From: Argopecten irradians
Taxonomy: Eukaryota; Mollusca; Bivalvia; Pectinida; Pectinidae
Length of the DNA: 64,000 bases
NCBI RefSeq assembly: GCF_041381155.1
Contig: NC_091136.1
Coordinates: forward strand, 46,552,284 to 46,616,283
Direction: 5' to 3'
The translations under genes were made by a program, and so were the position numbers. Positions 39,101 through 51,960 of this stretch are shown here, piece after piece. Within the stretch, counting starts at the first letter, position 1. Every line of letters starts with the position of its first letter. The notes below the pieces were generated by a model. It saw only the letters and a list, made by a program, of their open reading frames with translations. It did not search any database and was not told the DNA's origin.

Positions 39101-39995
39101 AGTCAAAAGTTTATTTCGGAAACCCCCAGACTGGTAAATTACCCACTAGTACCCCCTCTCTTATTTCTTATTTCGGTAATCGTGTAGACCAAGGAATGAT
39201 AAGATGATGCTGGAAATAGCTTGAAATTTCATAACATAGAAATATAAAAGATTTTTTTTATGAAATACTTTCTGAATTTCCATTCTAAATTATATGAAAA
39301 TATTCGGATGATACCGGTATTTATTGGAACAATATTTCACGTTAAATGTCAATGTTCTTTCAACTGTTCCCTGTGTTGTCTATAAAAAATAACAGTTAAT
39401 GTTTTATGTTTAATATTATGATTGTTTATATACGATATTATCTCACATTAACATGTCTAAGTAACACAATAATCATCATCTTAGTTTCAAATTGCCTGAT
39501 TTCTATGTTCCAGGTGCCTGTGAACTTGTCAGCGTTATTTGGTTTGCCGTCAATACCCTTCAGCATAAGAATGATATAAACACCTATAGATACCTAACAT
39601 CATCTACAAGAGCGGAATATTCCCTCATACTGGCCTCGATCAGCTGTGGAATCGCAATCATCGTCGCACTCCTCTTATTTGTATACCGAATGATGATGTA
39701 TGATGACGACGAGGAATTCTTCGATGATTACCCGAGAAAGCCCGCTAGGTATTCCCCTGAGCCCGTCCGTAGATATGCCCCGCCTCCTCCCCCTCCTGCT
39801 CCTCGCCCCCAGCCAAAGAGTGGAGCGTCGTACCTAATGCCAGATCCGGTCCGTCTGCCGGACCAACCTATAAGTAACGCACCTGTCGAATATCGTCAGA
39901 AATACGGAGACCAGCCTCCTCAAGTATATAGGTATAGCTTTAAGAATGATGACAGTTTCTGGCGTTACGAGTCGGATCGTGGGAACCGCTACTAG
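36149..39995 (+). CDS. Claudin-like tetraspan gene 3, three coding exons
   Basis: Exons are 36149-36410, 37779-37952 and 39514-39995, with both introns in phase 1, giving 305 residues from the first ATG. The ATG at 36206 (residue 20) is the better start by homology: it puts the conserved W at residue 8, as in genes 4 and 5, and its context ATGG is good. TM1 is about residues 28-46, followed by W49 and F-G-F-F-D-A-C69-x4-C74. Exon 2 gives TM2, then a Cys-rich cytosolic segment (CVNVLRECCRGGCG, four Cys), then TM3. Exon 3 has a second loop ending RAEYSL, TM4 (residues in ILASISCGIAIIVALLLFVY), an acidic patch (YDDDEEFFDDY), a run of six prolines and a tail with VYRYSF and a terminal GNRY. The donor of exon 2 is GTTGGT, weaker than the others, but phase and homology support it. 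Confidence 0.87.
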
Positions 39996-40589
39996 GATCA
40001 GACTAAAAGCAAAAACAGTATAGACTTAATGCTAAAAACACTGCAGAGGGATGTTATTTCAGAACTTTGACAAATTAATGGAGAATAAGTGAGGTAAATG
40101 GCAGTGTATAATTAGCTTATAATTACACGGGTCATCATAAACAAATCTACTTAAGGGTGAATGTCGTCCAACAAGGTCAACGCTCCCAACGAAGGATTAC
40201 TGCTTGCAAACATGAACTCTAACAATATTCCAATAATACGAATCGGAAAGAGGTTCAACACAAGCAGTGTTGCCTTCATGACTTTCATAATAACTACTTT
40301 CGGCGCATTTTATGACGCTTATGAAGCTTAAAGAATAGTTCAGACATTGCTTACATGCTAGAAACATATTTAAGGGCATTATCATATTGGTCATTCGGCG
40401 GGATAGAAGTAACCATTACAGTCCTCAAATACTGTCATTACGTCACGACTTCAATCACACCCGTCCGGCGAATGAGAGCTGGCTAGCTATAGCTAGTCTG
40501 TGATGTCCGTTGTGCATCCCGGAATTTGCTTTGATTAACAAATAGTCCTTGAACATTTGATGAACAGATAATATGATTATCACTATTAA

Positions 40590-40934
40590 CTTTAAAGTGA
40601 ACAGTCGGGCAAGGATGGCTAAAGTCGGTAAAATGGTGTGAATGTATCCAGTACAATTTCTTATGAAATGGAAAAATAAAATCTCTCCTCAAAATCTGTC
40701 TGCGTACGAAGTTAATTTAAAGTATAGAAATTCTAAAACGTCCTCCCGGCTCACTATGTCCGTGGTTACTTTTCCACGCAGTCTCGCTTTCAATGCTTTC
40801 AACTTTTCTTTACTTTAATGGTCAGAACTGGGAAACTAAGCAGAACTTGACCGTCGTATTAATATGTGAGAACTTCTGGAAGGCCAATGAACGCATTTAG
40901 ACTGGTTTTCTTTGCCCGACTATTCACTTTAAAG
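40590..40934. mobile_element. MITE, CTTTAAAGTGAACAGTCGGG family
   Basis: Left end CTTTAAAGTGAACAGTCGGG and right end CCCGACTATTCACTTTAAAG are inverted repeats with one mismatch over about 23 bp. The element is 345 bp and non-coding. The family is familiar from bivalve genomes. A TTAA adjoins the left end, but I see no clear target duplication. Confidence 0.75.
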
Positions 40935-43553
40935 ATGCTTTTGGTGTTACGGTAGTACCTTATACAAATATTCGGAATATAAAATAATAGTTTTTTTTGG
41001 TGTCAGATTGTATGCGTTTCTATGGCGTTGCTTACCGATGAATGAAACAATATGTAATCGTATAACTAACTTAGTAATTATACTGCGTCAAACTTTATAG
41101 TGGTAATTGAAATAACCGTGTCCTTTGCCCGGTTCATTTACATATACAGTTTACATATGTCTCAATTTCATGTAACATATTGTAGCTATACCTCACTATA
41201 TCATATACTACTTGTCTCGATTGTTAATTGATAGTTAAGGAGAATATGAAACGAAGATGTAACGTTAGAATATATATATATTAAAATATTATCAATCTCA
41301 ACAAACGTGCTGTAATAATTTATGCAAAGAGTCATTTGATATAATGGTAAAGGAAATTAAGACCTTTCGATCTATGAAAAGTATTTGATCCTATCATATC
41401 CAAAATTTCAGAATAAGATTTTTGAAGTTTTAGCATATATATGACCCCTTTGATAACCGCTGATGTAGCAATTAATGTTATAACCTAAACCACATGTCAT
41501 TATTATTTTGCTAAACGTTTCTGTCATTGTATTTGTGAATAAAAAAGAGCCTAGGTCGACGTCAAATGATAAAAGATGGTTACCTTTGAACTATAGTTCT
41601 TTGAGGATAAAAATGAATGAGACCAGGGACTGGAAGAGTAACCGAGCCGTCATGCAGATATTGATTGCCTTCACCATGAAACCAGATTTTCACCCGCGTT
41701 AGTTTTAAATGTGTAACAGAGATAAAGTATATTACAGACTACCAACTTACAAAAGACGACACACACAAAACCGGAAATCGAAAATTGGTTTAAAGAAAGC
41801 ACCATAAGGAAGTGTTCCAGTTACACCAAAGTGTTTATTTCAAGATTTATATAACGAGATAATATAATGCCTTAAGTTAAAATTATATTTACACTTTGTC
41901 TTTACACCTTGCGACTGCTACTCACATTCATGTGAGTTTATACCCTTTATTTTTTCGAGTTTTGAAAAGCAAAAATGCTAACTTTAATGTACTTGGAATC
42001 TTAACTTTGTTATAGTATTGTAAATAACTACTGAAAATCAAACAAGCCCAGACGCTTTTTTAAAATATAACTTACCCCTGAGACAAAGAAACATATGAAT
42101 ATCTTTCGAATATCCATCTTAGATATATAAAATCTTAAATGGATGATAATTTCATATAAGATTTTATTACTAAAAAAGTAAACGGGTCTTTATCATTTTA
42201 GTGAGCACTGGCGACAAGATTTTCATGAAATCTCATATGAAATAAACACTTTAGATACTTGTATCACATAGCTACAAAAACCTGCATTTCGAAGAATCTC
42301 ACGTTTATATACGAATTCAAATTTGCAATGTTTTATAAAGTGTCCAATTATTGATCTCGCTCCTTGTGTAGATATATTTATGAGATAAAGAGAGGTCAAT
42401 CAATCTTGACTGAAGGATATGTGCTCTTAACAAGTCAGACATGGACACTGGCCATGGTCTTGACCTTGACCTAACTGGTCGTGTTTCTTTTTGAATACCA
42501 GACCCAAACACGCATGTCAATATATTAATTATACATGTATATATGGCTATATTATTGACTATGGCTACGGAACAAGATAGACAGATACTAGAACTTTTGA
42601 AAATGAAAAATTTTCAGCAATTTGTTCAGGCAGGAAACTCATACACAAACAAATCTCTATGTTGTTGATGGGGAGATATTACTAAAATGTTGAGGATGAT
42701 GGTATACAAATCATTATTTCAAAATTCGTATGTGTGTATCTTTGAAGGCTTTGCACAAAACTTTTGAAAAGTTGCAATTGGTACTACTAAATTAGGGTTT
42801 TTATCTCATCACTTTCTTTATTCTAATTTGATTTAAAATTATTGTAAAAACACACAATTGAGAACTATTCACGTTCAACCGATTCCGAGGTTTACAAACA
42901 CAGCAAATGAAGGACATTACATGTCTTTCCGTCTGGATTTTAAAGAACCAAGTGGTTGCTAACTAGGTTGCATTCCGGATCCAACTAGTGTGTAGGACAA
43001 CGGCTTTACTTGGTTTCATGCAAAGACCTTTCAGATTGACTAGATGAAGAAATGTTGTAATGGGGGTGTTATACTGACTATCAATGCGAAAGGTGTACTT
43101 ACCAAAAAAAAAATCTCTGTACGAATGTGTTATCAGTGACTCGTCTGAAAACAAAACCAGCATTAAGCTTAGACATCGGAGTTTCAAATGAACCATTGAT
43201 AACACAACACCAAATAAGACCGATGGACCAGGAGCAGTTCAGAACACGCGATGAAACATCTTATTACCTATTGTTAATACGATGGCTAAAAGTCTCATAT
43301 CAGCGATAGAGGTTTTATTATTTACTGTTCCCATTAGTTTTTATAAGCCCTGATTGCAAACTACAAACAGTTTTTATGTTATATATATATATATATAATT
43401 CAATTTTCAATGACGTCGCCATTTGTAGCGTCGCTTCAGATTGGCTGTTATGACAACGTAATGATTTCATCGATGAATTTTGAAGGGACTGTATATGACA
43501 GATTGTATATTATAGATTAAATTTTAAGGATTAACTTGAATAACTTTTAATGA
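40935..43553. other. Intergenic; one possible diverged inverted-repeat element
   Basis: AAAGTGTTTATTTCA at 41828 and TGAAATAAACACTTT ending at 42252 are perfect 15-bp inverted repeats 425 bp apart and may bound a MITE. The remainder is AT-rich with (AT)n near 41270 and 43380. No coding exon was found. Confidence 0.4.
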
Positions 43554-43625
43554 GATATAACACAAAAATTTGAGTGTACTCTCCTCAGTTTAATTTAAAG
43601 TACACTCAGATGTTTGTGTTATATC
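43554..43625. repeat. 72-nt hairpin, precursor-microRNA-sized
   Basis: Two 27-nt arms (GATATAACACAAAAATTTGA onward, and its complement from 43599) match at 25 of 27 positions around an 18-nt loop. Its size and shape resemble a precursor microRNA, but a tiny MITE is equally possible. The sequence alone gives no evidence of expression. Confidence 0.7.
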
Positions 43626-43659
43626 GCCATGCCACAAAGATCAAGCTTATCTTTAATAA

Positions 43660-43960
43660 TGTACCCATTCTCTCCCAAGAATTGTACCTGCTGCCTCAAA
43701 TGCATGATCGTAAAAGGTGACTCAATTTAGGATCTAATCTTTTCTCTTCTTCTTAACTAACTTTGCGTTCTTCCTATCGTCTCCATTGACTCTGCCTCAC
43801 GTTTGGCCTTCTGTTGAGTGCTCGCCTCTGTAAGGTAGGCTCAGTGTTCTGTCCTCTGGCCGAGACACACCATAGTCTAAAAAAGTGGTAGTTTCTGCTC
43901 TTGCTTAGCGCTCACCATACCTACATGGAGCAGAATAATGTGACAGGCAGGGATTTGGCT
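43660..43960 (+). repeat. tRNA-derived SINE copy, 5' half
   Basis: Ordered blocks: GCATGATCGTAAAAGGTGAC, a TC-rich stretch, a tRNA-like region (GGCCTTCTGTTGAGTGCTCG as box A side; box B degraded), GGCCGAGACACACCATAGTC, then GTGGTAGTTTCTGCTCTTGC, shared with the copy at 2465-2730. The 3' half (GGTGTC...GATAGCACTATA) is missing here. Confidence 0.6.
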
Positions 43961-44971
43961 TGAAATATACATGTACGTTTTGCGTTTATATCTAGTAAAG
44001 AGGTCTTCCTGTAATTTTGTGTTTCGTATCAAACTGTTGTCGTGTGACAATGAACCACGCGATCTAGACCTATTGTTGGGTAGGCGTTAAACATTAGCAC
44101 GAACGACGCAATTATCTATTATCAGATTACCGAAAGTTACTATATATATCCAGTACCATATGAAAAAAACGCCCTATTGCTCTTTACTTTTTTATTTAAA
44201 CTTTCCTGAACTCATGTATTAATTGCTTTCAACTAGAATTAGTAGTATTTTGGCATGTTGTATGATCAACAAAATCAATGCATGTCATTGTGTAAGGTTT
44301 CTCGTAACTATGAACATTATGAATATAAGGTTTTCTTTTCGATTTAAAGCCGTTTCTAAAATGAAGATGCACTGGGTACTTGTTCAATGAACCTCATTAA
44401 ACCGGTAGTTTACTAATATTGAAACGATTGATCGCCCAGTGAGGTGTATGTTTGCTCGTATATACGTAATGTGTGGGAAGAGAGCAAATAACTGCGTGCT
44501 TTAGAAGGCTCGACACACCCGGTAGTACAATGGTTAAATTACAACACTTACACCTCGGCATTAATGCTCTGTTCTCCTTCAGGACAGGACACGATTCGCA
44601 CTTAAAGATCACCTTTACTTATTCTACATAAAATAAATCGTAAAACCAGTTTCGTGTAACACCTTGACCAATACTGACCTATACTGACTAGTTCCTGATA
44701 TATTGGCCTTGTTTTGTTGTATTGGTTTTGTTTCGATATGCCGTGGACAAACAATAGCCAGTATGATGTTGATGTAAACGATTTTTCTCTCCACTTTATG
44801 AAAAGTATGTAGTATTTGTTGGCTGTCCAAATAAACCAGAAGGTGAGTGAAGTACGGGGTCTACAGTAATCAGGGGTCGATCTACCATTAATACCAAGTG
44901 TTTGCAAACTACAATGTATAATAACCAGTGGTCAAGTCTTCGGTATGAGGAAATACCGAGCACAGTCCAAC

Positions 44972-45132
44972 TTTGACCACAGGGTCTTGGCACGAATTTC
45001 CAACCAACGGTCAATATATACACTATAATACAATATATATGTGATATGTATAATAAAATACACACATATGAATTATATACACGATGTATATTAACCGTTG
45101 GTTGAAAATTCGTACCAAGCCCCTGTGTCCTT
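44972..45132. repeat. Inverted-repeat element (about 47-bp arms)
   Basis: The arms 44972-45020 and 45086-45132 are complementary (CGAATTTCCAACCAACGGT against ACCGTTGGTTGAAAATTCG) around an AT-rich 65-bp centre. It is a probable small MITE about 0.8 kb upstream of claudin-like gene 4. Confidence 0.7.
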
Positions 45133-45932
45133 TGCTGTCAATGTTGAAACCGGGCCCTAAATCGTTGTATTTCAATACGCGCTAAAAGTTCCGTTGCTTT
45201 TAGAAATATCTTACAATCAAATAAACGCTCAAACTTGTGAAGGGTACTGGTTAATTGTCTCGTTCAGTTGGGGTTAATTGATTCAGCTAACAGCTCTTAT
45301 TGCGACATCTTAAATGTGTCGGATAAGTATTTTTATCTGGTGACATATCCAACATTGTAGTATTTCAGCGATTTCTGTCTTTTGAAAATAATACCCATGT
45401 GATTTGTACATCATTTATTTTAATGTCTCGAATCGTGACTTATCTGAAACATTAATAGTGCACGTTGGTAAAACTCACACGTCGAGCTTGTGCAATAATT
45501 CAAAGGGAATAAGATACATCAGTGATGTACAAATGTAATTCATATATAGTATGTGGCCTACATTGTGACGCAATACAGTAACGAATGTTTGGATTACTCG
45601 CCCCTTTTCGTGAATCAACCAACCGTGTAAAATGTCCAGGTCATGAATAGGGTAACGTCTCGGTTAATTATATGAGTTTCGGTTGAGTGGACACAAATAT
45701 GTAGTAAAATTTCCTTAGGTCGACATTCTGAAGGAATGGTATTGATGCGGTTTGGATTACTTTTAACCTTGCCTTATCATATTTACTGGTGCTCAGGCTA
45801 GCGTGACGAGACTCATTCGGGTGACAGTGGATTTGTTGATCATACAAATAGAGGAGATCGAGCCACGGGACGGACTAGTAGGAACAGTTCACAGGTGGAC
45901 AATTACAGAGGAATAGTGGACAGAGGGACACC

Positions 45933-48900
45933 ATGGCTCGGGAGGAGACGAAATGGTTCATACTTCTCGTGTTGTTGATTGCGTTTGTCCTGGCCCTGGT
46001 GGGGTTTGCCACGCCCAGTTGGTACAAAATCACGACTAACTCCACAACTGTTCCTACAATCACAGCAGGATTTTTCGACGTGTGCGAGTCCAGCACGTGT
46101 AGAAGATATATCGACTACTTCAACCGCGATCGTTACAGCGGTGAGTTATAAAATTTCTTTCTCCTATCGGGTACGGTATCGGGGCAATCATTGTTCTGTG
46201 TGCTTTCCAAATTATCTTATATTTACAATCGTTGATACGGAAAGCCGTCTTTTCACTTGTCAACTTGAAATTGGGACTTGCCAAATGTGAGAACATATCA
46301 TCGGTGTCTGAGAAACTCTTTCTAAGTTAAAGTATCATTGACAAAAAGTTGATTGTATACGCCTCGAGGTAAACCTTGAAATGGGTTTAGGTGTGTTTTA
46401 ATTAAACGTAGATGTGACCATTTGGTTAGGTTTTTCTCAGACTCGCTCTATTGCGCCTCAATATGGTTGACTTATCAAGCGGTGTGATTAACCTTTTTAT
46501 TCGCCATTACCTACAATATGTATGTATCATCTGTACCTAAAACTATTCACGCATTGCTCCTTAATTGTATCACTCAATTTAATGTATAATCTACACTGCA
46601 TGATTTGTTTCAAGTAGTTACTTATTGGTTTACCGTTTACATGACTCCGCCTAATGGAAATTATATATGAAGAAAGTCACGTACATGATTTGAATGAAGC
46701 ATCATACAAATGCCTGTACATCAGAGCAACGTGTGAATTATACAATATGTAGAACTCTCATCTCTATCTTAGCCCCTTAAAACCATCCTTTCTTCATCCG
46801 ATACAATGACGATCATATCAGTTTATGAACCGTAAAGAAATGTAGAATATGACAAGTATTTGTAATACTACAAGAAGTGTTCTGGGGTGGAGAATTTGGA
46901 ATGGCGTGTAGGACCACAATCTACCCGCGTGCTCTAGTTACATATAAAGTATAAAGTGTCCTATTTCTGTTATAGTAGCCGAGTTTAGTCAAAATACACA
47001 TAATTAAGTAGGTCACGACTTTAGAGTTATTTTAAGGGAAGGGCTGGGTACATGGATCCGCTGTATAGGATATTAAGTTTCCCTGTGAGAGATCTTTTGT
47101 ATATGTATAGGGCGTTACCCTTTCGGTACATCACACTCCCACATTGATTGAATGGTTGTGTCGGTAAATTTCAGTATTTTTACGAATACACAGAGATCTG
47201 AAGTATCATCTAAAATTATATATAGGGTTTATATTTAGGAAAATACGCACATCATTTTCTATGCTCGGATGAGTGAGCATATGAACCGAAACTGTTCAAC
47301 AATCCACCTAAGTACTAAAAGCGGATCATATGGTCAAATGTGATGTACCCAGATTGAGATAAACTGCTTGGGACGTCCCTATTCAGGAATTAAATCTATT
47401 GACTGTGTCGACTTAAAAAATAGGTCACGTCGAAAAGCTGATTTGATTAATACACACGATGCTGCACTATGCAGTTGTTGCGATAATTGTAAACAGTTAG
47501 AACGAACCATTTATAGCTGCCCCGCACGAAATAGTTAACATTCACGTAATTAGCATTTGGCGTGGATAATAAGTGGAGAAAAACGTTCTGAATTCATTAA
47601 TCAAAGCAGATTGAAGACCTTTGAAATAAGAAATCGGTTTCGATGTGTACCAATCGTGTATTGGACGACTATGTCGATATACTTGTTCAGACAACAAAAG
47701 GCGCTATTCATTGAACACGTAGAGGTTTGTCCCAATATTTATACTTCTATAGATTCCGTCTCTGCAAGACACTGCGGACAGAACACCGCCTATGGTCATA
47801 TCTGTATATTGTTATAGGTCGTAATTCACGTTAAATTCATGTGAAAATGTTTTCAAATTCAGATATTGTTCATTACTCCCGATAAAGATATGCACAAGAC
47901 GTAACTGATGAAAATGGAGTCGTTGGAGAAAAACCAGGGCACTGCCCCCATATATTGGCCGAATCAAGCTAATGAGACTGATTCCTCGTAATATCCACTA
48001 TGTGAATGTGTCATTATCCAGTAACGATTCTCGTCTTAAGGCAAATTTCCTTTTTCTGTTGTATTTAACGTTTGATCCCGTCTTAGTGACATTAAATAGC
48101 TATAGAACGGTATTTACCTAAATACCAACGAACATATAACGCAACCCAGAAATAGGGCTCTGTTCGTCAGGTTGTCCAGAATGTGCTGGATCTCCCAAGC
48201 ACTGTACGCGTTGCTATGGTAACTGTTTGACGTATAAATAACCTACACATAACTTAGCGACTCAACCGGAACATGGTTTTGTCCCGACACTCCATGAACA
48301 ACAATGGCGGGCCATAGGTTAGATGTGCATTTGATGTCGCTGTATTCAGTCATGCCTTGAAGTAAACCGTATCACCTTCCAGGGGTGTTAGTGTTACGAA
48401 GTATGTAAAGTTTTAGCTGGTTTGTGTAACAGCTCTCCACTCCTATACCAAACCGTCGGTTCCCAACCAAAGCCCACCCCTGTACGAACAACTCCCAGGT
48501 CTATATGTCTACAAACGCCCATTTATAGTTGTACGAGGTACATAATACATTGTGTTTCAGTGCTTTGTCAAAAGTAACTAACACACATATTCATTTATAC
48601 TTGCCTCAAGAACAAACTTTTTTCAAGATAACAGCCTTTCCCGCAAAGAGCTAGCAATCTAGCCTAGCATCCTGCATCAACACTTAGATCTAGGTTACAG
48701 GTAGCAGAGCTAGATACTCTTCAGTGGTTTCAATATCCACGGTTTAAAACACGCATGTCTATATCGGAGAGAAACTTTCTTTGATTAATGACGTGTTACG
48801 TTTTATATCTAAATCAGAGACATTTTTACAACAATAAATATCCCAGTGACTGATCAGTGTTACTCTGGAACCGGAAGTGGGTACTATAGTCAAGATGACG

Positions 48901-50245
48901 TGAGTTTCTAGGCGGGGTTTATGCTGACGAGGCGGGCTTATGCTGACGAGGCGGGCTTATGCTGACGAGGCGTCATTTTATTCAGTAAAGAAACCAGCAA
49001 GACAGTTATCAAACTTATCATATCAAAAACAATGCATTCGCCGATATTACGATTTCAGCCGCCAAAAAAAGTCTTTCTGACAGCTTTTGATTTAAACGAA
49101 TTTCTACGCGTCTTTCCTGTGATCCAATGAGTCCATAATAACATATAAAGTCGATTAGTTACCAAAACGATTTCATATAGATTTAAATCGAAAGGGACAT
49201 CCGTACGCCTAGACTTTGTACAGAAGCTCAAATGGGTATGGTATTAGAAGTTAGCTTTAAAAGGTTTTTTTTTTTTTTTTTTTAAAGTGTTTGAATTAAA
49301 GACTGAGACTTGTATTAGATTTTCTGGCATTGTTTTAATATGAATGTTGTCTCATTTCTGTTTTAGATGACCTCATTGGCTGTATCGTATTTTGTGTTTT
49401 CGGAATCTTCTTCCTGGGCCTCGCTCTTCTCTTCACGTTCTGTTCGGTCTGCCGTTGTGACGAGTTCCAGGGAGACTGTGGGGGATGTCGCACCGACAGG
49501 AGGCGCTACATGTATGTGGCATGGTTCACCTTGATCGGAGGTAGGTCATACGCTTTAGGACAGGTGTCATACTGTACACATAATGAATATTGGAATTTTC
49601 TGCTTATTTTCCATCAAGTTGTCTCCTCGTGAGGGTAGATCATTATTGCTACATCACATGACGCGACAAGCGCAAATACAAAGTAGACACTTAAACCACA
49701 AGTGAGTACGAAATAAATTATTAAAAAAAACAGTTTTACTAGTGTTTAAGTCATGCAGAGCAATTATAAACATCTACGTACAACACATTACACTATTAGT
49801 ACCACTAATAATGATATTGTTGTTTTCAGGCCTGCTGCTGATAACGACTGTCATCTGGTTCTATATCAGCCAGATACGTAACCAAGGAGGTCTCTTCAGC
49901 ATCAACAACTCCGTCAGTAATAAGGCCGACTACTCTTTGGCCTTGGTCTCCGCAGCTGGAGGATTGGCCGTTATCCTTGCTGTTATCATTTTCCTCATCC
50001 GTCTTAGAATGTATGATTACTATGATGATGATGAATATGAACGCCGTCCACGAAAAAGGGCACCGCCCCCAGTTATGTACATGCAGGAACCTCCCAGGAT
50101 GCCCCGCGCAGAACCACCACCATACGTTGTGGCGCCCCCTAGCAACTATAGGTATACCTACAAGTCTGAACCACAGTACATTGAGTATGGCAGCAGGAGA
50201 GCATACCCCGAGAAGAAGAAATATAGCCATTACGGAGAGTACTAG
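45933..50245 (+). CDS. Claudin-like tetraspan gene 4, three coding exons
   Basis: Exons are 45933-46140, 49367-49540 and 49830-50245, with both introns in phase 1, giving 265 residues. The start has W at residue 8 as in gene 5. TM1 is about residues 9-28, followed by W30, a possible N-glycosylation site (N36-S-T) and A-G-F-F-D-V-C51-x4-C56. Exon 2 has TM2 (LIGCIVFCVFGIFFLGLALL), a cytosolic loop with five Cys (CSVCRCDEFQGDCGGC) and basic RRRYMY before TM3. Exon 3 has a second loop ending KADYSL, TM4 (LAVILAVIIFLI), an acidic patch (YDYYDDDEYE), then a basic and Pro-rich tail with EPPPYVV (a PPxY motif), NYRYTY and a terminal GEY. Intron 2 is only 289 bp, much shorter than in the paralogues. 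This is the cleanest member of the array. Confidence 0.9.
46141..49366 (+). other. Intron 1 of claudin-like gene 4
   Basis: A 3.2-kb intron. It holds a 19-20-bp tandem repeat of three copies at about 48909-48970 (GGCGGGCTTATGCTGACGA) and a 19-base T run near 49266. No other coding exon was seen. Confidence 0.6.
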
Positions 50246-51206
50246 AACTATTTAGTCACAGGAGAAACAGAAATTCAATTGATATATTTCTTGGAATAGA
50301 ACACATTTGGCAAAGCGGTTTTGAGCCAAGAGAAAATAGGCAATTGATTTCCCCATCACAAGAAATGGATGTATGAATGTTCCTGTATTCAAACATTTCT
50401 TGTTGATCTCTTAAATACTTTCATTAAGATGGGGTTGAAATTATCTGCAGCAATAAGTACGATGATCTCCCTTGTATAAAAAAATGATCTTCAATAATTT
50501 AGAAAGAGAAATGGCCAAAACTGAGTGTCAAATGTGACGTAAGCATGTAAAGGATGTGACGTAACGCCAATATGAACTATGGTGTGTGTTGAATGTGTCC
50601 ACGTGGACTTGACATGACCTAGAATACAAAAAGGAGGGTTCAGGGTCGAACCCTAGATAGCTAATCTTTTACATTGGTTTAGGGTGACCTCATGGGAACA
50701 TGTCGAGTCACTCGTGTGTCGGGTGCACATGCTTCCTTACACATACATACACGTTTTGTTACACGTGTGTAAAACGTGTGGTAACATGTCGTGTGTTCTC
50801 TTGCACACATAGATAGGATACTGGTATACAATGTTGTCCATAAGAGATTAGCACATTGGACAATAGAACAACAATCAAAGATACTTTATATTTAATATTT
50901 ACCATCTGCTATTGAACTCAGAGCTCTGTTTATACTAACTACATCCATTCTATCCATATCCCCATTTACATTTGTATACATCTATATTATGCATGTTGAT
51001 TCAGAAAGAACCTATATTTTCTCTCATTACATTGAAATGATTAAACGTTTAAAATGATATAGCGGGCGTTTATTTTGTGTCTTTTTAACTGCATATTAAA
51101 TGTAAAAAGACAAAAGATAATTGTCAGAAGCTAGAATCATCAAGACAAAATCTTTTACTCTAGATGGAACCATCTCCATCAGTCAGAATCGTAAGGGCGG
51201 TGTATA
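50246..51206. other. 3' flank of claudin-like gene 4
   Basis: No AATAAA close to the stop codon. A short palindromic GT/AC-rich stretch (50740-50800, ACACGTGTGTAAAACGTGTG) is present. No gene was seen. Confidence 0.4.
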
Positions 51207-51505
51207 TATGGTGGCTGATTTCGGCCATGTCACATTTGCGTCCCTGCCATTTGACATTGTGCCATGCGAAGAGCGACAAAGCGACCTTTCAAACTTTCAA
51301 ATTTTATTAGTTTCTGTACAAAATACATTGTGTAGAGAAACATTTACAACATTCAACAAATGCAACATAGAAGGCAGACAAATTATATAACTTTTAAGTA
51401 TACACGTAACTTTGATTTTACATGAATATATACTCGTAGAGTTCACGAAACACACTGTTGCATGGCGGAATTGCCAACGCGACATGGCCGAAATCAGCCA
51501 CCATA
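51207..51505. mobile_element. MITE with perfect 24-bp inverted termini
   Basis: The left terminus TATGGTGGCTGATTTCGGCC(ATGT) at 51207-51230 is exactly complementary to 51482-51505. The element is 299 bp and non-coding. Perfect termini suggest that it is relatively young. CGGT occurs just outside both ends, but not flush with them, so the target duplication is uncertain. Confidence 0.8.
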
Positions 51506-51816
51506 CGGTTAGGACACTTTGTAAAAAATACGTCATTTTCCTTGAACATTTTTAACCCTCGTTAAACATGACATTACAATATGTATTTACCCGCAAGGAT
51601 AGATCATTAAACACAAACAAGGGATCCGATGGCTTTTTTTCTGGCGAAGGCGATGTTTTGTGTTTGGCTATGTTTCTGTCAAATTGTTAATACTAGATCA
51701 ATTTAACTTCAGTAATGCAAAACAGGAGGATTCTTTTTTCTTTGTTTGGGTAAAATGAACCTTTTGAACATTGAAAACGGTGTTTATTTTCACAATGTCT
51801 ACTTAATTGTCCTTGA

Positions 51817-51960
51817 TATGAACATTCCTTAACTTTAAGGAATTCATTAACTTATATTTTCCCACAGAAAAGCATTACAAAAGTTAAGGCAAAAATCGCT
51901 TGTTGCTTTCCTATGGAGAATTTTAAGTTAAGGGATTCCTTAAAGTTAAGGAATGTTCAT
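51817..51960. repeat. Inverted repeat (about 26-bp arms)
   Basis: ATGAACATTCCTTAACTTTA at the left and TAAAGTTAAGGAATGTTCAT at the right are complementary, with about 90 bp between. It is a likely small MITE. Confidence 0.65.

Noticed and set aside
40197-40394. 65-codon minus-strand open frame downstream of claudin-like gene 3
   Set aside because: No motif, no splice context and no similarity to anything else in the window.
49826-50230. 134-codon minus-strand open frame
   Set aside because: It lies opposite exon 3 of claudin-like gene 4 and is explained by the codon composition of that exon.
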